Below the pieces are notes generated by a model. The model was not told the origin of the DNA. It did not search any database and saw only the letters and a program-made list of their open reading frames with translations. A program made the position numbers and the translations under genes. A DNA stretch of 52,551 bases from Cytophagales bacterium (lineage in GTDB: Bacteria; Bacteroidota; Bacteroidia; Cytophagales; Cyclobacteriaceae), in assembly GCA_020402945.1 (NCBI GenBank), contig JADBYQ010000023.1:1-52551 (forward strand), given 5' to 3'. Below, piece after piece: positions 18,012-26,959 of this stretch (positions within the stretch are counted from its first letter, which is position 1; each line of letters starts with the position of its first letter).

Positions 18012-19034
18012 ATGAATCGAAATCTGAAAGATGCCCTGAATTTTATTTCTAAGCTTACGCCTAGCCGAACCTGGAATGCCACTAAAGTGCTATCGAGTTT
18101 TTATGGTTCTCGTATTTCAGCTAAGCCAAACCATAGCGGAATGCCGATTAGCATTTCGATCGAACCAACTACTTCTTGCAATCTTCGTTGCCCCGAATGC
18201 CCCAGTGGTTTGCGCTCTTTTACACGACCAACCGGAATGCTGAAGCAAGAGTTATTTCAGTCAACGATTGATCAATTAGCGCCAACACTTTCATATTTGA
18301 TTTTTTATTTTCAAGGTGAGCCTTATTTACATCCAACTTTATTGGATATGGTCAGTTATGCTTCCCGAAAAGGAATTTACACAGCTACTTCTACTAATGC
18401 TCATTACTTGAATGATGAGGCGGCAAAAAAAACAGTCCAGTCTGGGTTGGATCGTTTGATCATTTCTATCGATGGTACATCTCAAGAAACGTACGAATCG
18501 TATCGAGTGGGGGGAAAGTTGGATAAAGTGATTGAGGGCACCAGGAATATTGTCAAATGGAAGCGTCAACTAAAATCACAAACGCCACATGTCATATTTC
18601 AATTTTTGGTGGTCAAGCCTAACGAGCATCAAATTGGAGAAGTAAATCGCCTTGCCAAACAATTGGGAGTCGATGAGGTAACGTTGAAGACCGCTCAGAT
18701 CTACGATTATAAAAATGGATCAGACTTGATGCCAACCATTGATCCCTACTCTCGCTACAAAAAAACGAAAGAAGGCAAATATGAAATAAAGAACGAATTG
18801 CTAGATCATTGCTGGAAAATGTGGCACAGTTGTGTTATTACATGGGACGGAAAAGTAGTTCCTTGCTGCTTTGACAAAGATGCCCATTATGTGTTGGGTG
18901 ATTTGAACCAGCAATCTTTTGAAGAGATCTGGACAGGCGAGAAGTACAATGATTTCAGGGCTTCTCTTTTGCGATCACGCAGCGAACTAGAAATGTGCAA
19001 GAATTGTACTGAGGGAACGAAGGTGTGGGCGTAA
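18012..19034 (+). CDS. Radical SAM / SPASM domain protein
   Basis: 340 residues. The radical SAM cluster motif CNLRCPEC (CX3CX2C) lies near residue 56, preceded by SISIEPTTS. A SAM-binding 'FQGEPYLHP' (GEP-type) motif and the barrel strand 'LIISIDG' follow. The C-terminal SPASM region has CWKMWHSCVITWDGKVVPCCFDKD and a final CKNC, which would hold auxiliary Fe-S clusters. Such proteins modify peptides or act as anaerobic-type maturases. No small precursor peptide or known substrate gene is adjacent, so the reaction cannot be named. Start ATG at 18012 follows a TAATTTTG promoter element. Confidence 0.88.
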   Translation: MNRNLKDALNFISKLTPSRTWNATKVLSSFYGSRISAKPNHSGMPISISIEPTTSCNLRCPECPSGLRSFTRPTGMLKQELFQSTIDQLAPTLSYLIFYFQGEPYLHPTLLDMVSYASRKGIYTATSTNAHYLNDEAAKKTVQSGLDRLIISIDGTSQETYESYRVGGKLDKVIEGTRNIVKWKRQLKSQTPHVIFQFLVVKPNEHQIGEVNRLAKQLGVDEVTLKTAQIYDYKNGSDLMPTIDPYSRYKKTKEGKYEIKNELLDHCWKMWHSCVITWDGKVVPCCFDKDAHYVLGDLNQQSFEEIWTGEKYNDFRASLLRSRSELEMCKNCTEGTKVWA

Positions 19035-19035
19035 G

Positions 19036-19194
19036 TTACCCCAGAGATTTTTTTACTTTTTCCATATCAGCAGCACCACATTTGGCACAGCCACTACTGC
19101 ACTCGTTTTTTGATTGAAAAGAACGAAAAACCATTCTGCCCAAATAAAATGCAGCACCAAGAAATGCCAGGAAGATTAGAATAGATTGAATCAT
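19036..19194 (-). CDS. FeoB-associated Cys-rich membrane protein
   Basis: A 52-residue protein read on the minus strand: one membrane helix (IQSILIFLAFLGAAFYLGRMVF) followed by a Cys-rich tail ECSSGCAKCGAA and a basic end. This matches the small Cys-rich proteins usually found next to the iron transporter FeoB in Bacteroidota. Its stop codon lies one base past the stop of the convergent radical SAM gene. No feoA or feoB is in the window, so either the partner is elsewhere or the gene has another role. The Cys cluster could bind iron or an Fe-S centre. Confidence 0.75.
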   Translation of the reverse strand: MIQSILIFLAFLGAAFYLGRMVFRSFQSKNECSSGCAKCGAADMEKVKKSLG

Positions 19195-19414
19195 AGATCA
19201 AAGATAGTTGTTCTTTCTTGTTTTCTAGGATCTATTACACGTCCGATTGCGGACGGATGCGCTCAAATATGAACGTCTAAAGTAACTCAGTTTGCTCAAA
19301 TTGAAGTTTTTTGCGCGATTTCACCTCTGGCACTCATATTGGCAGCAGAACTTCAAAGGCAAGAAAATACTTTTAACACAGGTTGCTCATCTAAAGACTC
19401 ACAAGCGCTCTTAT

Positions 19415-21826
19415 ATGCTAAAAAATTATTTCACCACCGCGGTCCGCAACCTTTGGAGATCCAAAGGAAGTACCATTATCAATATCTCAGGCTTAACACT
19501 AGGCGTGGCCACCAGTTTGATTTTGTTCTTACTGGTACGAAACCAAACAAGTTTTGATAAGTATCATTCTAAGCTAGACAGAATTTATAGAGTGGTGTTG
19601 CAATCGGATGGCAACAATGGAAAAAACTATTCCGCAGGTGTGCAACCAGTGTTATGGGAAGCGTTTAAGAACGATTTTCCTGAAGCGGAGGAAGTGGTTT
19701 TTACTTCTTATCATGGAAGTAGAAGTTTAGTGACCATTCCACAACCGCAGGGTGAGCCGAAAAAATTTGGTGATGATAACAATTTAGTATTCACCCAACC
19801 CGAATTCTTTAAGATATTCGACAGAAAAATTTTAATTGGTGATGTGAATAAAGTATTGAAAGATCCAAACGAAGCTGTTATTTCTAAGAAAGCAGCCATC
19901 AACTATTTTGGAAAAGAAGATGCCATTGGTGAAGTGCTCAGTTTTGAAGATAAGGAGTACAAAGTGACAGCCATCATGGAAGATTATCCCGATAACACCG
20001 ACTTCCCTTTTAACGTAATGCTTTCGTACATTACTATTAAAAAATCAAAAGACGAAATAGGCTGGACGGGTATTTGGAGCGATGAGCATTGTTACTTTCT
20101 TTTGAAAGAAGGTAGTTCTATTGCTGAAATAGAAAGACGTCTGCCGGATTTTTATAAAAAACATTTAGGCGAAAAAAATCGTGACCATGCGGAATATCAT
20201 ACGCAGACATTGGCGAGCGTTCACCACGATGAGCGATATGGTAACTACAACTACAATACCACCAGCTATGAAAAAATAGCAGCAATGAGCATAATTGGTA
20301 TTTTTCTGATTATCACCGCATGCATCAACTTTATAAATTTGGTTACGGCTGAGGCCATTAAGCGCTCGAAAGAAGTGGGCATTCGCAAAACATTGGGTAG
20401 CTCGCGCAGCCAGTTGATTGCACAGTTTTTAGGTGAGTCCACGCTCGTTACTATATTTTCAGTGGTACTTGCTCTTGGTCTTGCACAGATTCTCCTTCCA
20501 TCTCTAAATACCTTTCTGCGTTCTACTTTGGCGATTCGATTAGGTGACCCAACGCTATGGTTATTTGTATTGGCAGTAACTGTAACGGTATCCATTTTAT
20601 CTGGGCTTTACCCTTCATTTGTGGTTTCTGGTTTTAAGCCTGTATTTGCCATCAAAAATCAGATTGGCAATAGAAATTCTTCTGGCTTCAATCTTAGACG
20701 TGGATTGGTGGTGCTGCAATTCATCATCTCGCAGTTTTTGATTATCGCTACTATTGTAATGGTAACGCAAATGGATTTTTTTAGTAATAAAGATTTAGGC
20801 TTTGTTAAAGAAGCGGTTGTTAACATTCCAATTCCAGAAAACGCAAGAGGTGGTTTTGAAGATGGCACGAGTAAAATGAAAACGCTACGCGAAGAGTTGG
20901 TAAAACTGAAGGGAATTGAAGATGCAACACTTTGCAATTTTCCACCATCATCGGGAGCCGTGATGTCCACCAATTTTTGGTTGGAAGGGAAAACCGATGA
21001 CTTCGATGCACAGATGAAGTCGGTCGATGTAAATTACATTCAATTGTACGGAATGAAATTAGTGGCTGGCAAAAATATTGGAGATTCCGATAGTGTACAA
21101 GGATTTGTAATCAATGAAAAATTGGCGAACATGTTTGGCTACGCTAACCCTACAGATGCTATTGGCCAACGCATGAGGCAGGGTAGTAGAAAGGTTTACT
21201 ATCCCATTGTGGGCGTGGTTCAAAACTTTCACACAATGTCATTGCACGAGCCTATCGAGCCAACGGTATTGTTAAGTAATGCCAGAAATTTTTCTACCCT
21301 ATCGATGAAAGTTGATGTTAGAAACTTTAAAGAAACCGTAAAGCAAATTCAACAGAAGTGGGAAGCTACTTATCCCAACCACATTTTCTCTTATCAATTT
21401 TTAGATGAAGAGATAAAAGAGTTCTATGAAAGCGACACAAAGATGTCCACGATGATAACAGTATTCACGTCCATTGCTATTTTCATCGGCTGCTTAGGTT
21501 TGTTTGGCTTGGCTACTTTTATGGCGAATCAAAAGACAAAGGAAGTGGGCGTGCGCAAAGTATTGGGCGCATCGGTGGAGAGTATCGTACTTCTTTTCTC
21601 AAAAGAATATTTAAAACTTATTTTGATTGGTTTTTTATTTGCCGCTCCGCTTGCTTGGTATATAATGAAAAGCTGGCTGGATAACTTTACATATAAAATC
21701 GAACTCGGCCCCAGCATATTCTTCATTGGCTTCGGGGTGGCTTTTGTGATTGCGATTTTAACGGTGGGTTACCGTTCGCTGCACGCTGCGACTGCCAATC
21801 CGGTGGAATCTCTCCGGTCTGAATAA
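19415..21826 (+). CDS. MacB-type ABC transporter permease, two MacB_PCD/FtsX modules
   Basis: 803 residues from MLKNYFTTAVRNLWRSKG, the characteristic start of Bacteroidota FtsX-type permeases. Architecture: TM1 (about 20-45), periplasmic MacB core domain (45-240), three helices (about 285-430), then a second TM/periplasmic/TM set with GLFGLATFMANQKTKEVGVRKVLGAS near residue 700. The 'KEVGIRKTLGSSR' and 'KEVGVRKVLGAS' coupling motifs contact the ATPase. An open frame extends upstream to 19292, but the added 41 residues look non-native. No ATPase is adjacent on this strand. Bacteroidota carry many such orphans that work with ATPases encoded elsewhere. Confidence 0.9.
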   Translation: MLKNYFTTAVRNLWRSKGSTIINISGLTLGVATSLILFLLVRNQTSFDKYHSKLDRIYRVVLQSDGNNGKNYSAGVQPVLWEAFKNDFPEAEEVVFTSYHGSRSLVTIPQPQGEPKKFGDDNNLVFTQPEFFKIFDRKILIGDVNKVLKDPNEAVISKKAAINYFGKEDAIGEVLSFEDKEYKVTAIMEDYPDNTDFPFNVMLSYITIKKSKDEIGWTGIWSDEHCYFLLKEGSSIAEIERRLPDFYKKHLGEKNRDHAEYHTQTLASVHHDERYGNYNYNTTSYEKIAAMSIIGIFLIITACINFINLVTAEAIKRSKEVGIRKTLGSSRSQLIAQFLGESTLVTIFSVVLALGLAQILLPSLNTFLRSTLAIRLGDPTLWLFVLAVTVTVSILSGLYPSFVVSGFKPVFAIKNQIGNRNSSGFNLRRGLVVLQFIISQFLIIATIVMVTQMDFFSNKDLGFVKEAVVNIPIPENARGGFEDGTSKMKTLREELVKLKGIEDATLCNFPPSSGAVMSTNFWLEGKTDDFDAQMKSVDVNYIQLYGMKLVAGKNIGDSDSVQGFVINEKLANMFGYANPTDAIGQRMRQGSRKVYYPIVGVVQNFHTMSLHEPIEPTVLLSNARNFSTLSMKVDVRNFKETVKQIQQKWEATYPNHIFSYQFLDEEIKEFYESDTKMSTMITVFTSIAIFIGCLGLFGLATFMANQKTKEVGVRKVLGASVESIVLLFSKEYLKLILIGFLFAAPLAWYIMKSWLDNFTYKIELGPSIFFIGFGVAFVIAILTVGYRSLHAATANPVESLRSE

Positions 21827-21846
21827 ATATTGGGGATCAACTATAG

Positions 21847-21876
21847 AAAACCTTTGGCACGTATGCCGAAAGGTTT
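21847..21876 (+). terminator. Likely terminator after the MacB-type permease
   Basis: AAAACCTTTGGC and GCCGAAAGGTTT form an imperfect stem around ACGTAT, 20 bp past the stop. The following T-tract is interrupted (TTTCCTTCTC). Confidence 0.55.
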
Positions 21877-21951
21877 CCTTCTCTTATCAAACACCTTTCG
21901 TATTTTCAGTCAATCGCCAATTAATATGTCAATCATCAACATGTCTATTGA

Positions 21952-22713
21952 TCAATCGAAATTCCTTTTGTTGTGGTTTGTAATTTTTCCATCCGCTAAC
22001 TCAATTGTTCGGTCACTGGCTTTCGCAAAATCATTATCGTGAGTTACGGCTATGATGGTTTGGCCATGGTCGTGTGCGATTTGCTTAAAGATGTCAAAAA
22101 CGATTTGTGTGTTTTTGCTATCTAGGTTTCCAGTGGGTTCATCACACATAATTATTTGCGGATTGTTGATGAGCGACCTGGCAATAGACACGCGCTGTTG
22201 TTGACCTCCGCTTAACTTAGATGTCGGTTTTAGTGCTTGATCTTTCAATCCAAGCATTTCCAATTTATGATAGGCTTGTTCTTCTACTTCTTCATAGGAG
22301 TGTTTGCCCAGTTTTAAAGCTGGTAGCATCACATTTTTAAGGCAACTAAACTCAGGCAACAAATAATGGAATTGAAATATGAATCCGATACTCTTGTTTC
22401 GTAGGGCAGCTAGTTCATCGGTCTTCTTACCAGTGATTTTTTCGTTCTCGATAAACAATTCTCCCTCATAGGTGGTATCCATGGTACTGAGGCAATACAG
22501 CAAAGTAGATTTTCCACTACCACTTTTTCCTACCAGTGTTAAAAACTCACCTTTGTAGGCTTCAAAACTGATGTTATCCAGCACTTTGAATTTGACAGGT
22601 TCATAAAAATACTTACCTATTCCTTTTGTGCGCAACACTACATCACGATTCATTGAGCCAGCTATTTTTTCTTGCTCGGTTGTTTTCAAATTTTCAAATT
22701 GATTCATTTTCAA
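21952..22713 (-). CDS. ABC transporter ATP-binding protein (LolD/MacB-type)
   Basis: A 253-residue ATPase with Walker A GKSGSGKST (about 62-70), Q-loop in FIFQFHYLLPEF, signature LSGGQQQRVSIARSL, Walker B IIMCDEPTGNLD and H-loop VTHDND. The IRIxxLDxISFxxxxGEFLTLVG layout and short length are typical of LolD/MacB/FtsE-type subunits. It follows the FtsX permease by seven bases and is the last gene of the transport operon. An alternative ATG two codons in (22707) is equally possible. Confidence 0.92.
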   Translation of the reverse strand: MKMNQFENLKTTEQEKIAGSMNRDVVLRTKGIGKYFYEPVKFKVLDNISFEAYKGEFLTLVGKSGSGKSTLLYCLSTMDTTYEGELFIENEKITGKKTDELAALRNKSIGFIFQFHYLLPEFSCLKNVMLPALKLGKHSYEEVEEQAYHKLEMLGLKDQALKPTSKLSGGQQQRVSIARSLINNPQIIMCDEPTGNLDSKNTQIVFDIFKQIAHDHGQTIIAVTHDNDFAKASDRTIELADGKITNHNKRNFD

Positions 22714-22720
22714 ATTGGGT

Positions 22721-23959
22721 TTATTTTCTAAAAATTTCCACTGGATCTACTTTCGATGCCTTGCGGGCCGGAATGTATCCTGCACCCAATGTTGCCAATA
22801 TGCCCAGCAGAAAGCTGCTCATAAAAAATTGGGGACTGAAGTAGATAGGGAAGTAGCCAACCGGTGGCCCCATCCAAACGTTTTGCATAATGGCTATCAA
22901 AATGCCGCCCACTACCAGCCCCATCAAGCAACCCAAAAAGCCCATCACTAATGCCTCTGTTACAAATATTTTGATTACGTCTCCACCAGAGAAACCTGTT
23001 GCTTTTAGAATGGCAATGTCATTTATCTTTTGCATCACAGTCATGTTTAGAATGTTGTAGATTCCAAAAGCAGCTACTACTAGAATAGACAATGATATTG
23101 CACCCATCATAGTATTTCGAACCAAGTCGCCAGAAAGGACATCAGCATTCGTTACTTGCCACGGCTCTACTTTGTATTCCGTAAGCTGCTGTAAAGCTTT
23201 TGCATACTCAGGAGCCGCATCTGGATTAAGTGTATTTGCATAAATAGTGGTTACGTAGGAAGGGCCTTCTTTGACAAATTGTTGTGCCGTGCTGATGTTG
23301 ATGTACGATTTTGATTGGTCTGATAGTGCACTTCCAGTACTAAAGATCCCTTTTACTTTCAGTGTCTTTGTAATTCCATACGATGATGAGACGGTGATGT
23401 TATCATTGAGGCGTACGTTCAGTTTTTCCGCAATGCCCTTGCCAATTACAATGCCGCCAAGATTACCTTGTAGATCTTTGAGGCTACCGCCAACCATGTA
23501 ACTTCTGATGTTGAACATTGCATCTGCTTCTAAAACATTTACGCCATTGGCGGTTCCTTTTAATTGGGATTTACCATTGTTGTAAAACACATCCACGTTT
23601 ACTTGAGCGATAGCATGTGTTAAGAAGCCCTGCTTTTTCAGTTTATCAAGTAGGCCTTGCGGATTGACAAGCGTTTTGGAGAGTGTGGTAATCTGAGGAT
23701 TTACGATGGCCACCAACTCATTTTCATTGGAAGACTCTATGAACGGTTTGCTAATTTTATCTTCCTTATAGATTTTAATGTGGGCTGAGTTCTTGAATAT
23801 TTCTCCACGAGAATAGACACTAAACCCACCCGACAATGAGTTCATAAAGAGATACACAGCCACACCTAACGTTACGCCTAAGCATGCCACTAGCGTTTGT
23901 TTCTTGCGTGTGAATATGTGCGTAAAAGCTATATCGATGTTTACACTTTTTTTTCTCAT
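22721..23959 (-). CDS. FtsX-family ABC permease of the efflux cluster
   Basis: 412 residues: an N-terminal TM (about 20-45) after the basic MRKKSVNIDIAFTHIFTRKKQ, a periplasmic MacB-type core (about 50-280), then three helices with the coupling motif MQKINDIAILKATGFSGGD and the C-terminal PARKASKVDPVEIFRK ending. Single-module permeases of this kind dimerise and use a separate LolD-like ATPase, which is the next gene. The TolC and HlyD partners are the two preceding genes, so a MacAB-TolC-like tripartite exporter is predicted. Substrate unknown. Confidence 0.9.
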   Translation of the reverse strand: MRKKSVNIDIAFTHIFTRKKQTLVACLGVTLGVAVYLFMNSLSGGFSVYSRGEIFKNSAHIKIYKEDKISKPFIESSNENELVAIVNPQITTLSKTLVNPQGLLDKLKKQGFLTHAIAQVNVDVFYNNGKSQLKGTANGVNVLEADAMFNIRSYMVGGSLKDLQGNLGGIVIGKGIAEKLNVRLNDNITVSSSYGITKTLKVKGIFSTGSALSDQSKSYINISTAQQFVKEGPSYVTTIYANTLNPDAAPEYAKALQQLTEYKVEPWQVTNADVLSGDLVRNTMMGAISLSILVVAAFGIYNILNMTVMQKINDIAILKATGFSGGDVIKIFVTEALVMGFLGCLMGLVVGGILIAIMQNVWMGPPVGYFPIYFSPQFFMSSFLLGILATLGAGYIPARKASKVDPVEIFRK

Positions 23960-23970
23960 AGTTGTATAGT

Positions 23971-25116
23971 TTATGGTCGCATACTTGCACCTACTTCAGA
24001 GGTATCAAGCTTGTTAGTAGAAATATTTTCCGTAACCAGTACCGTAGCTTCGGTGATGCCGCTTAGTATTTGTACCCAGTAAGTACTCACAAAATTGGTT
24101 ACCACTTTGGTTGGTTGCTTTTCTCCTTTTATTTGCACCGTGCCATCAAAATTTAGGTAGTTTCGTGGGATAAGTAACGCGTTCTTTTGAAAGCCAACAA
24201 TGATGTTTGATTGTAACTGCGTTCCGGAAATTTTGAAATCGAGCGAATCAGTGAATACCAACTTGCAATAAAAAGATTGCGAAGCCTCGTCAAAGGCAGG
24301 ATAAACTTCTCCAACTATCGCTTTATATATTTTTTCTTTGTTGGTGTTCAATTGAATCAATGCTTCTTGACCTGTTTTGATTTTACCAATATTGCTTTCA
24401 TCTACATTTATTTTGGCGTAGAGGTTGTTCGCATTTCCAATTACTGCTATCACATCACCTTTCCTTACAAAATCGCCTTTCTGCTTCCTTTTTTCATATA
24501 CTCGTCCGCTCACCACAGCCCGTATTTCATTTTTTCCAAAAACCACGCGGTTCACTTCTTTCAGCGTCTTGTTGTTGATGAGTGATTGCTCGGCCTGTTG
24601 CTTTTGTAGCTTGTAATTCTCTTTAGAACTTTCATAGCTGGCGAGCGAGGTTTGATATTTCAATTGTGCGTTTTCAAAATCTACTTGCGCAACACTTTTT
24701 GTTGCCAGTAATATTTTATATCGTTCCCATTGTAGCGAGTCTTGTTCTAGATTGCGCTTGGCTACCACCACGGTATTTTTTGCTTGCATCAATGCAGGCG
24801 CATTGGGCGATAAATTGCTTTGCGCAATGTTGTAGAGTGCGGTAGTGCTTTCGGTGTTGTATTTATTTTCTTTATTGTCCACTACAGCCAGCACACTTCC
24901 TTCCTTTACTATATCTCCCTCTTTAAAGTAGATTTGTATCAAGTAACCATCGGTTTGTGCGGTTAGGGTATAAGTGCCTTCGGCTTCCAGCACTCCCGAT
25001 GCAAATACAGTTTCGGTAACATCCTTACGAATGGGTTTGGTCTCTTCGCTCCTTTTTCCACATGCTGCCAATAGCAAGGTGCAGCTGATGATAGTTGTCA
25101 ATTGTTTTATTTTCAT
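23971..25116 (-). CDS. HlyD/MacA-type periplasmic adaptor lipoprotein
   Basis: About 381 residues. Starting at MKIKQLTTIISC gives a lipoprotein signal with lipobox LLLAAC, so the adaptor is probably membrane-anchored by lipid. It has a barrel-sandwich (lipoyl-like) half at about 35-70 (GVLEAEGTYTLTAQTDGYLIQIYFKEGDIVKEGSVLAVV), a coiled-coil hairpin (about 75-170), the second lipoyl half (VSGRVYEKRKQKGDFVRKGDVIAVI) and a beta-barrel domain. It bridges the FtsX permease and TolC. An upstream ATG (25149) would lie inside tolC and destroy the lipobox spacing. It sits 7 bp after tolC and 11 bp before the permease gene. Confidence 0.9.
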   Translation of the reverse strand: MKIKQLTTIISCTLLLAACGKRSEETKPIRKDVTETVFASGVLEAEGTYTLTAQTDGYLIQIYFKEGDIVKEGSVLAVVDNKENKYNTESTTALYNIAQSNLSPNAPALMQAKNTVVVAKRNLEQDSLQWERYKILLATKSVAQVDFENAQLKYQTSLASYESSKENYKLQKQQAEQSLINNKTLKEVNRVVFGKNEIRAVVSGRVYEKRKQKGDFVRKGDVIAVIGNANNLYAKINVDESNIGKIKTGQEALIQLNTNKEKIYKAIVGEVYPAFDEASQSFYCKLVFTDSLDFKISGTQLQSNIIVGFQKNALLIPRNYLNFDGTVQIKGEKQPTKVVTNFVSTYWVQILSGITEATVLVTENISTNKLDTSEVGASMRP

Positions 25117-25123
25117 TTTGGCG

Positions 25124-26440
25124 TTATTTAATGGTGTTGTTGATTTCAATTTTGGCTTCTGCTAATAAAAGACTGATCGCAGAAGTAATGAGACTATAGT
25201 GACTGTTAACCATCGCATTGAAACTATCCAATGTTCTGTCAGTACTAAGAAGACCTTGTTCATATAAATTTCTGTTTTTGTGATAGCTGTCTTTTTTTAG
25301 TTTATAAATCTCTTTGTTTGTTACAAACTGCGACCACGCTTTATTGTAGTCTGTACTTAACTGTCTATTGTCTAGTTCTGCTTTGACCCGCGCGTGTTCA
25401 GTATTTTTTTGTGCCAGAAGGTGGTTGTATTTCGCCTCTGCGTTAGCGGATATTCTAGCTGCGCTGAAAGGCAAGGGCATTGCTATTTTAAACCCAATGG
25501 CAGTTGCATCATACCATTGCCAATTGCTATCAAACAGGCCTGCACCTGTGTTATACTGTGTTAGAGAGTTTGAAAGAAAAAGAGAGAGAGTTGGATGTTT
25601 TGAAGACTTGTTTTTTCTAAAGTTGGTAAAAGCTACATTTTCTTTCGCAATCGTGCTGGCCAAATTTAGGTTGTTGAAAACTACTTCTGGAGCTGTTGCG
25701 GAGGGCTCAGTTGACACGAGATGACGTATGACAATAGAGTCTTTGTCTGAAACATCTGCGAGTGCCTTGAGCGTTAAATATTGCTGTTCGATAATAAAAG
25801 TAATTTGTTTGGCGTTTTCTTGTGAGTTTAAATAGCTTACTTTGGTTTCATTTATGTCTTGCTGTTTTAGAAGGCCTTGGTTGAATTTATTCAACGCTAT
25901 TTGAAATAGCGTATCGCTTACTTTTATGTTTTCCTTTGCGGATTCAAGCTGCTCTTGCAATTGCACAATATTGAAATATGTACTTGCGATATTATCGTAT
26001 AGTGTTTTTAGTGTCAGTTTGTTGTCGAAAGCAGTAGCATCAAGGTTTTGTTTGGAAGCCTTTAGATTATGCCAACCTTCCAAATTGAATAGTTTGATCT
26101 CCGCATAGTTACTCAACGTTGAATTGTATCGTACGCCCAGCCGTTGCGCTCTAAACTCATTTGCCGAAGCGTTTGGATCACTGAAATTGGCCGGGAAAAG
26201 TGTCACAGGTAACGTTAAATTATCAGTATAACTAAATGATGCGCTTTCGGTTGGATCAGGTATACTGGCGATTGCGGCAATCTTTGCTTTTTTTGCTTGA
26301 TCCATTTTTATCTGACCTGACTGTAATGAAGTGCTTTTGCTATTGGCATATTTTAAAAATGAATCTAGATTGGTAAAAACCTGCTGAGCATTTGAGTTTA
26401 CAAATTGTAAGCAGAATAATAGAATAAGTATCTCTTTCAT
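25124..26440 (-). CDS. TolC-family outer membrane efflux protein
   Basis: 438 residues with a signal peptide (MKEILILLFCLQFVNSNAQ). Two long alpha-helical repeats carry the OEP pattern, for example ASTYFNIVQLQEQLESAKENIKVSD and LFQIALNKFNQGLLKQQDINETKVSYLNSQENAK, repeated toward the C-terminus (NKEIYKLKKDSYHKNRNLYEQGLLS). It forms the trimeric outer-membrane duct of the exporter. Its first 101 bases overlap, in another frame, the 3' end of the upstream DUF2147-like gene, an unusually long overlap. Confidence 0.9.
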   Translation of the reverse strand: MKEILILLFCLQFVNSNAQQVFTNLDSFLKYANSKSTSLQSGQIKMDQAKKAKIAAIASIPDPTESASFSYTDNLTLPVTLFPANFSDPNASANEFRAQRLGVRYNSTLSNYAEIKLFNLEGWHNLKASKQNLDATAFDNKLTLKTLYDNIASTYFNIVQLQEQLESAKENIKVSDTLFQIALNKFNQGLLKQQDINETKVSYLNSQENAKQITFIIEQQYLTLKALADVSDKDSIVIRHLVSTEPSATAPEVVFNNLNLASTIAKENVAFTNFRKNKSSKHPTLSLFLSNSLTQYNTGAGLFDSNWQWYDATAIGFKIAMPLPFSAARISANAEAKYNHLLAQKNTEHARVKAELDNRQLSTDYNKAWSQFVTNKEIYKLKKDSYHKNRNLYEQGLLSTDRTLDSFNAMVNSHYSLITSAISLLLAEAKIEINNTIK

Positions 26441-26843
26441 TTCGGTTGTTTTTCGAGTGCTTTATGCGTATAAGTTGTATCGTTTTACTCATCACCAATT
26501 TCTTGGCTACAATTTTCAACTTGTCGTTGGTGACAATGGTCACGGTAGCATTCAATTCCAGGTTGGCATCGGGTGGAGACATCGTGCCTTTGAACGTCTT
26601 GGAGACTTCATCGAACTTTAATTTTTTTACCAGCACCTGGCCGTTAATCATTTCTTTCCTTTTGGAATTGATTGTTTTGGCATAGTATAGGCCGTCCTTA
26701 TCCAAATAGAATTCCATTTGGCGGTCAGGTTCTTTTTCATCTTGCCATTGGCCGATAATAGCAGATGCTGATTGCGCACGCACTGCCAGCACAATAAGCA
26801 GCGCAGTAGTCGTTAGAATGGTTCGTTTTACATTTTGTGTCAT
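26340..26843 (-). CDS. DUF2147-like secreted protein with a 3' end running into tolC
   Basis: Signal peptide (MTQNVKRTILTTTALLIVLAVRAQ), then a small beta-rich domain: SAIIGQWQDEKEPDRQMEFYLDKDGLYYAKTI...GTMSPPDANLELNATVTIVTNDKLKIVAKKLVMSKTIQLIRIK. The 'GxWxxxxxxxxxExYxxxdGxyyGKIV...W..G.i.dP..G..Y.....l...g.L.vrG....' plan resembles DUF2147, though it is a divergent member. In this family the domain normally ends at the strand around 'IRIK'. Here the frame continues about 35 residues, overlapping the tolC start by 101 bp. A TAA lies one base out of frame close to the expected end, so a small frameshift may have removed the native stop. First gene of the predicted export operon. Confidence 0.68.
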   Translation of the reverse strand: MTQNVKRTILTTTALLIVLAVRAQSASAIIGQWQDEKEPDRQMEFYLDKDGLYYAKTINSKRKEMINGQVLVKKLKFDEVSKTFKGTMSPPDANLELNATVTIVTNDKLKIVAKKLVMSKTIQLIRIKHSKNNRNERDTYSIILLTICKLKCSAGFYQSRFIFKICQ

Positions 26844-26904
26844 AATTCGTTTTGATTACGGCACAAAAATTCTACAAAGCCATTAGCTACAGAATGAGTT
26901 TGTT

Positions 26905-26938
26905 GGTGAAATGGACAAAAGTAGAGGTGAAATGGACA
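26905..26938 (-). promoter_or_regulatory. Direct repeat, candidate LytTR operator of the efflux operon
   Basis: GGTGAAATGGACA occurs perfectly at 26905-26917 and 26926-26938, a period of 21 bp (two helical turns). On the minus strand it reads TGTCCATTTCACC, spacer of 8, TGTCCATTTCACC, ending about 60 bp upstream of the DUF2147-like start. LytTR regulators bind pairs of direct repeats at this spacing, and such a regulator is encoded immediately upstream. That this regulator binds here is inference. Confidence 0.6.
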
Positions 26939-26959
26939 GGGGTGTACGTGATGGATGGC

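Noticed and set aside
19292-19414. N-terminal extension of the MacB-type permease, possibly a permease prefix domain
   Set aside because: The added 41 residues do not show the prefix-domain pattern, and the family's usual start is MLKNYF at 19415.
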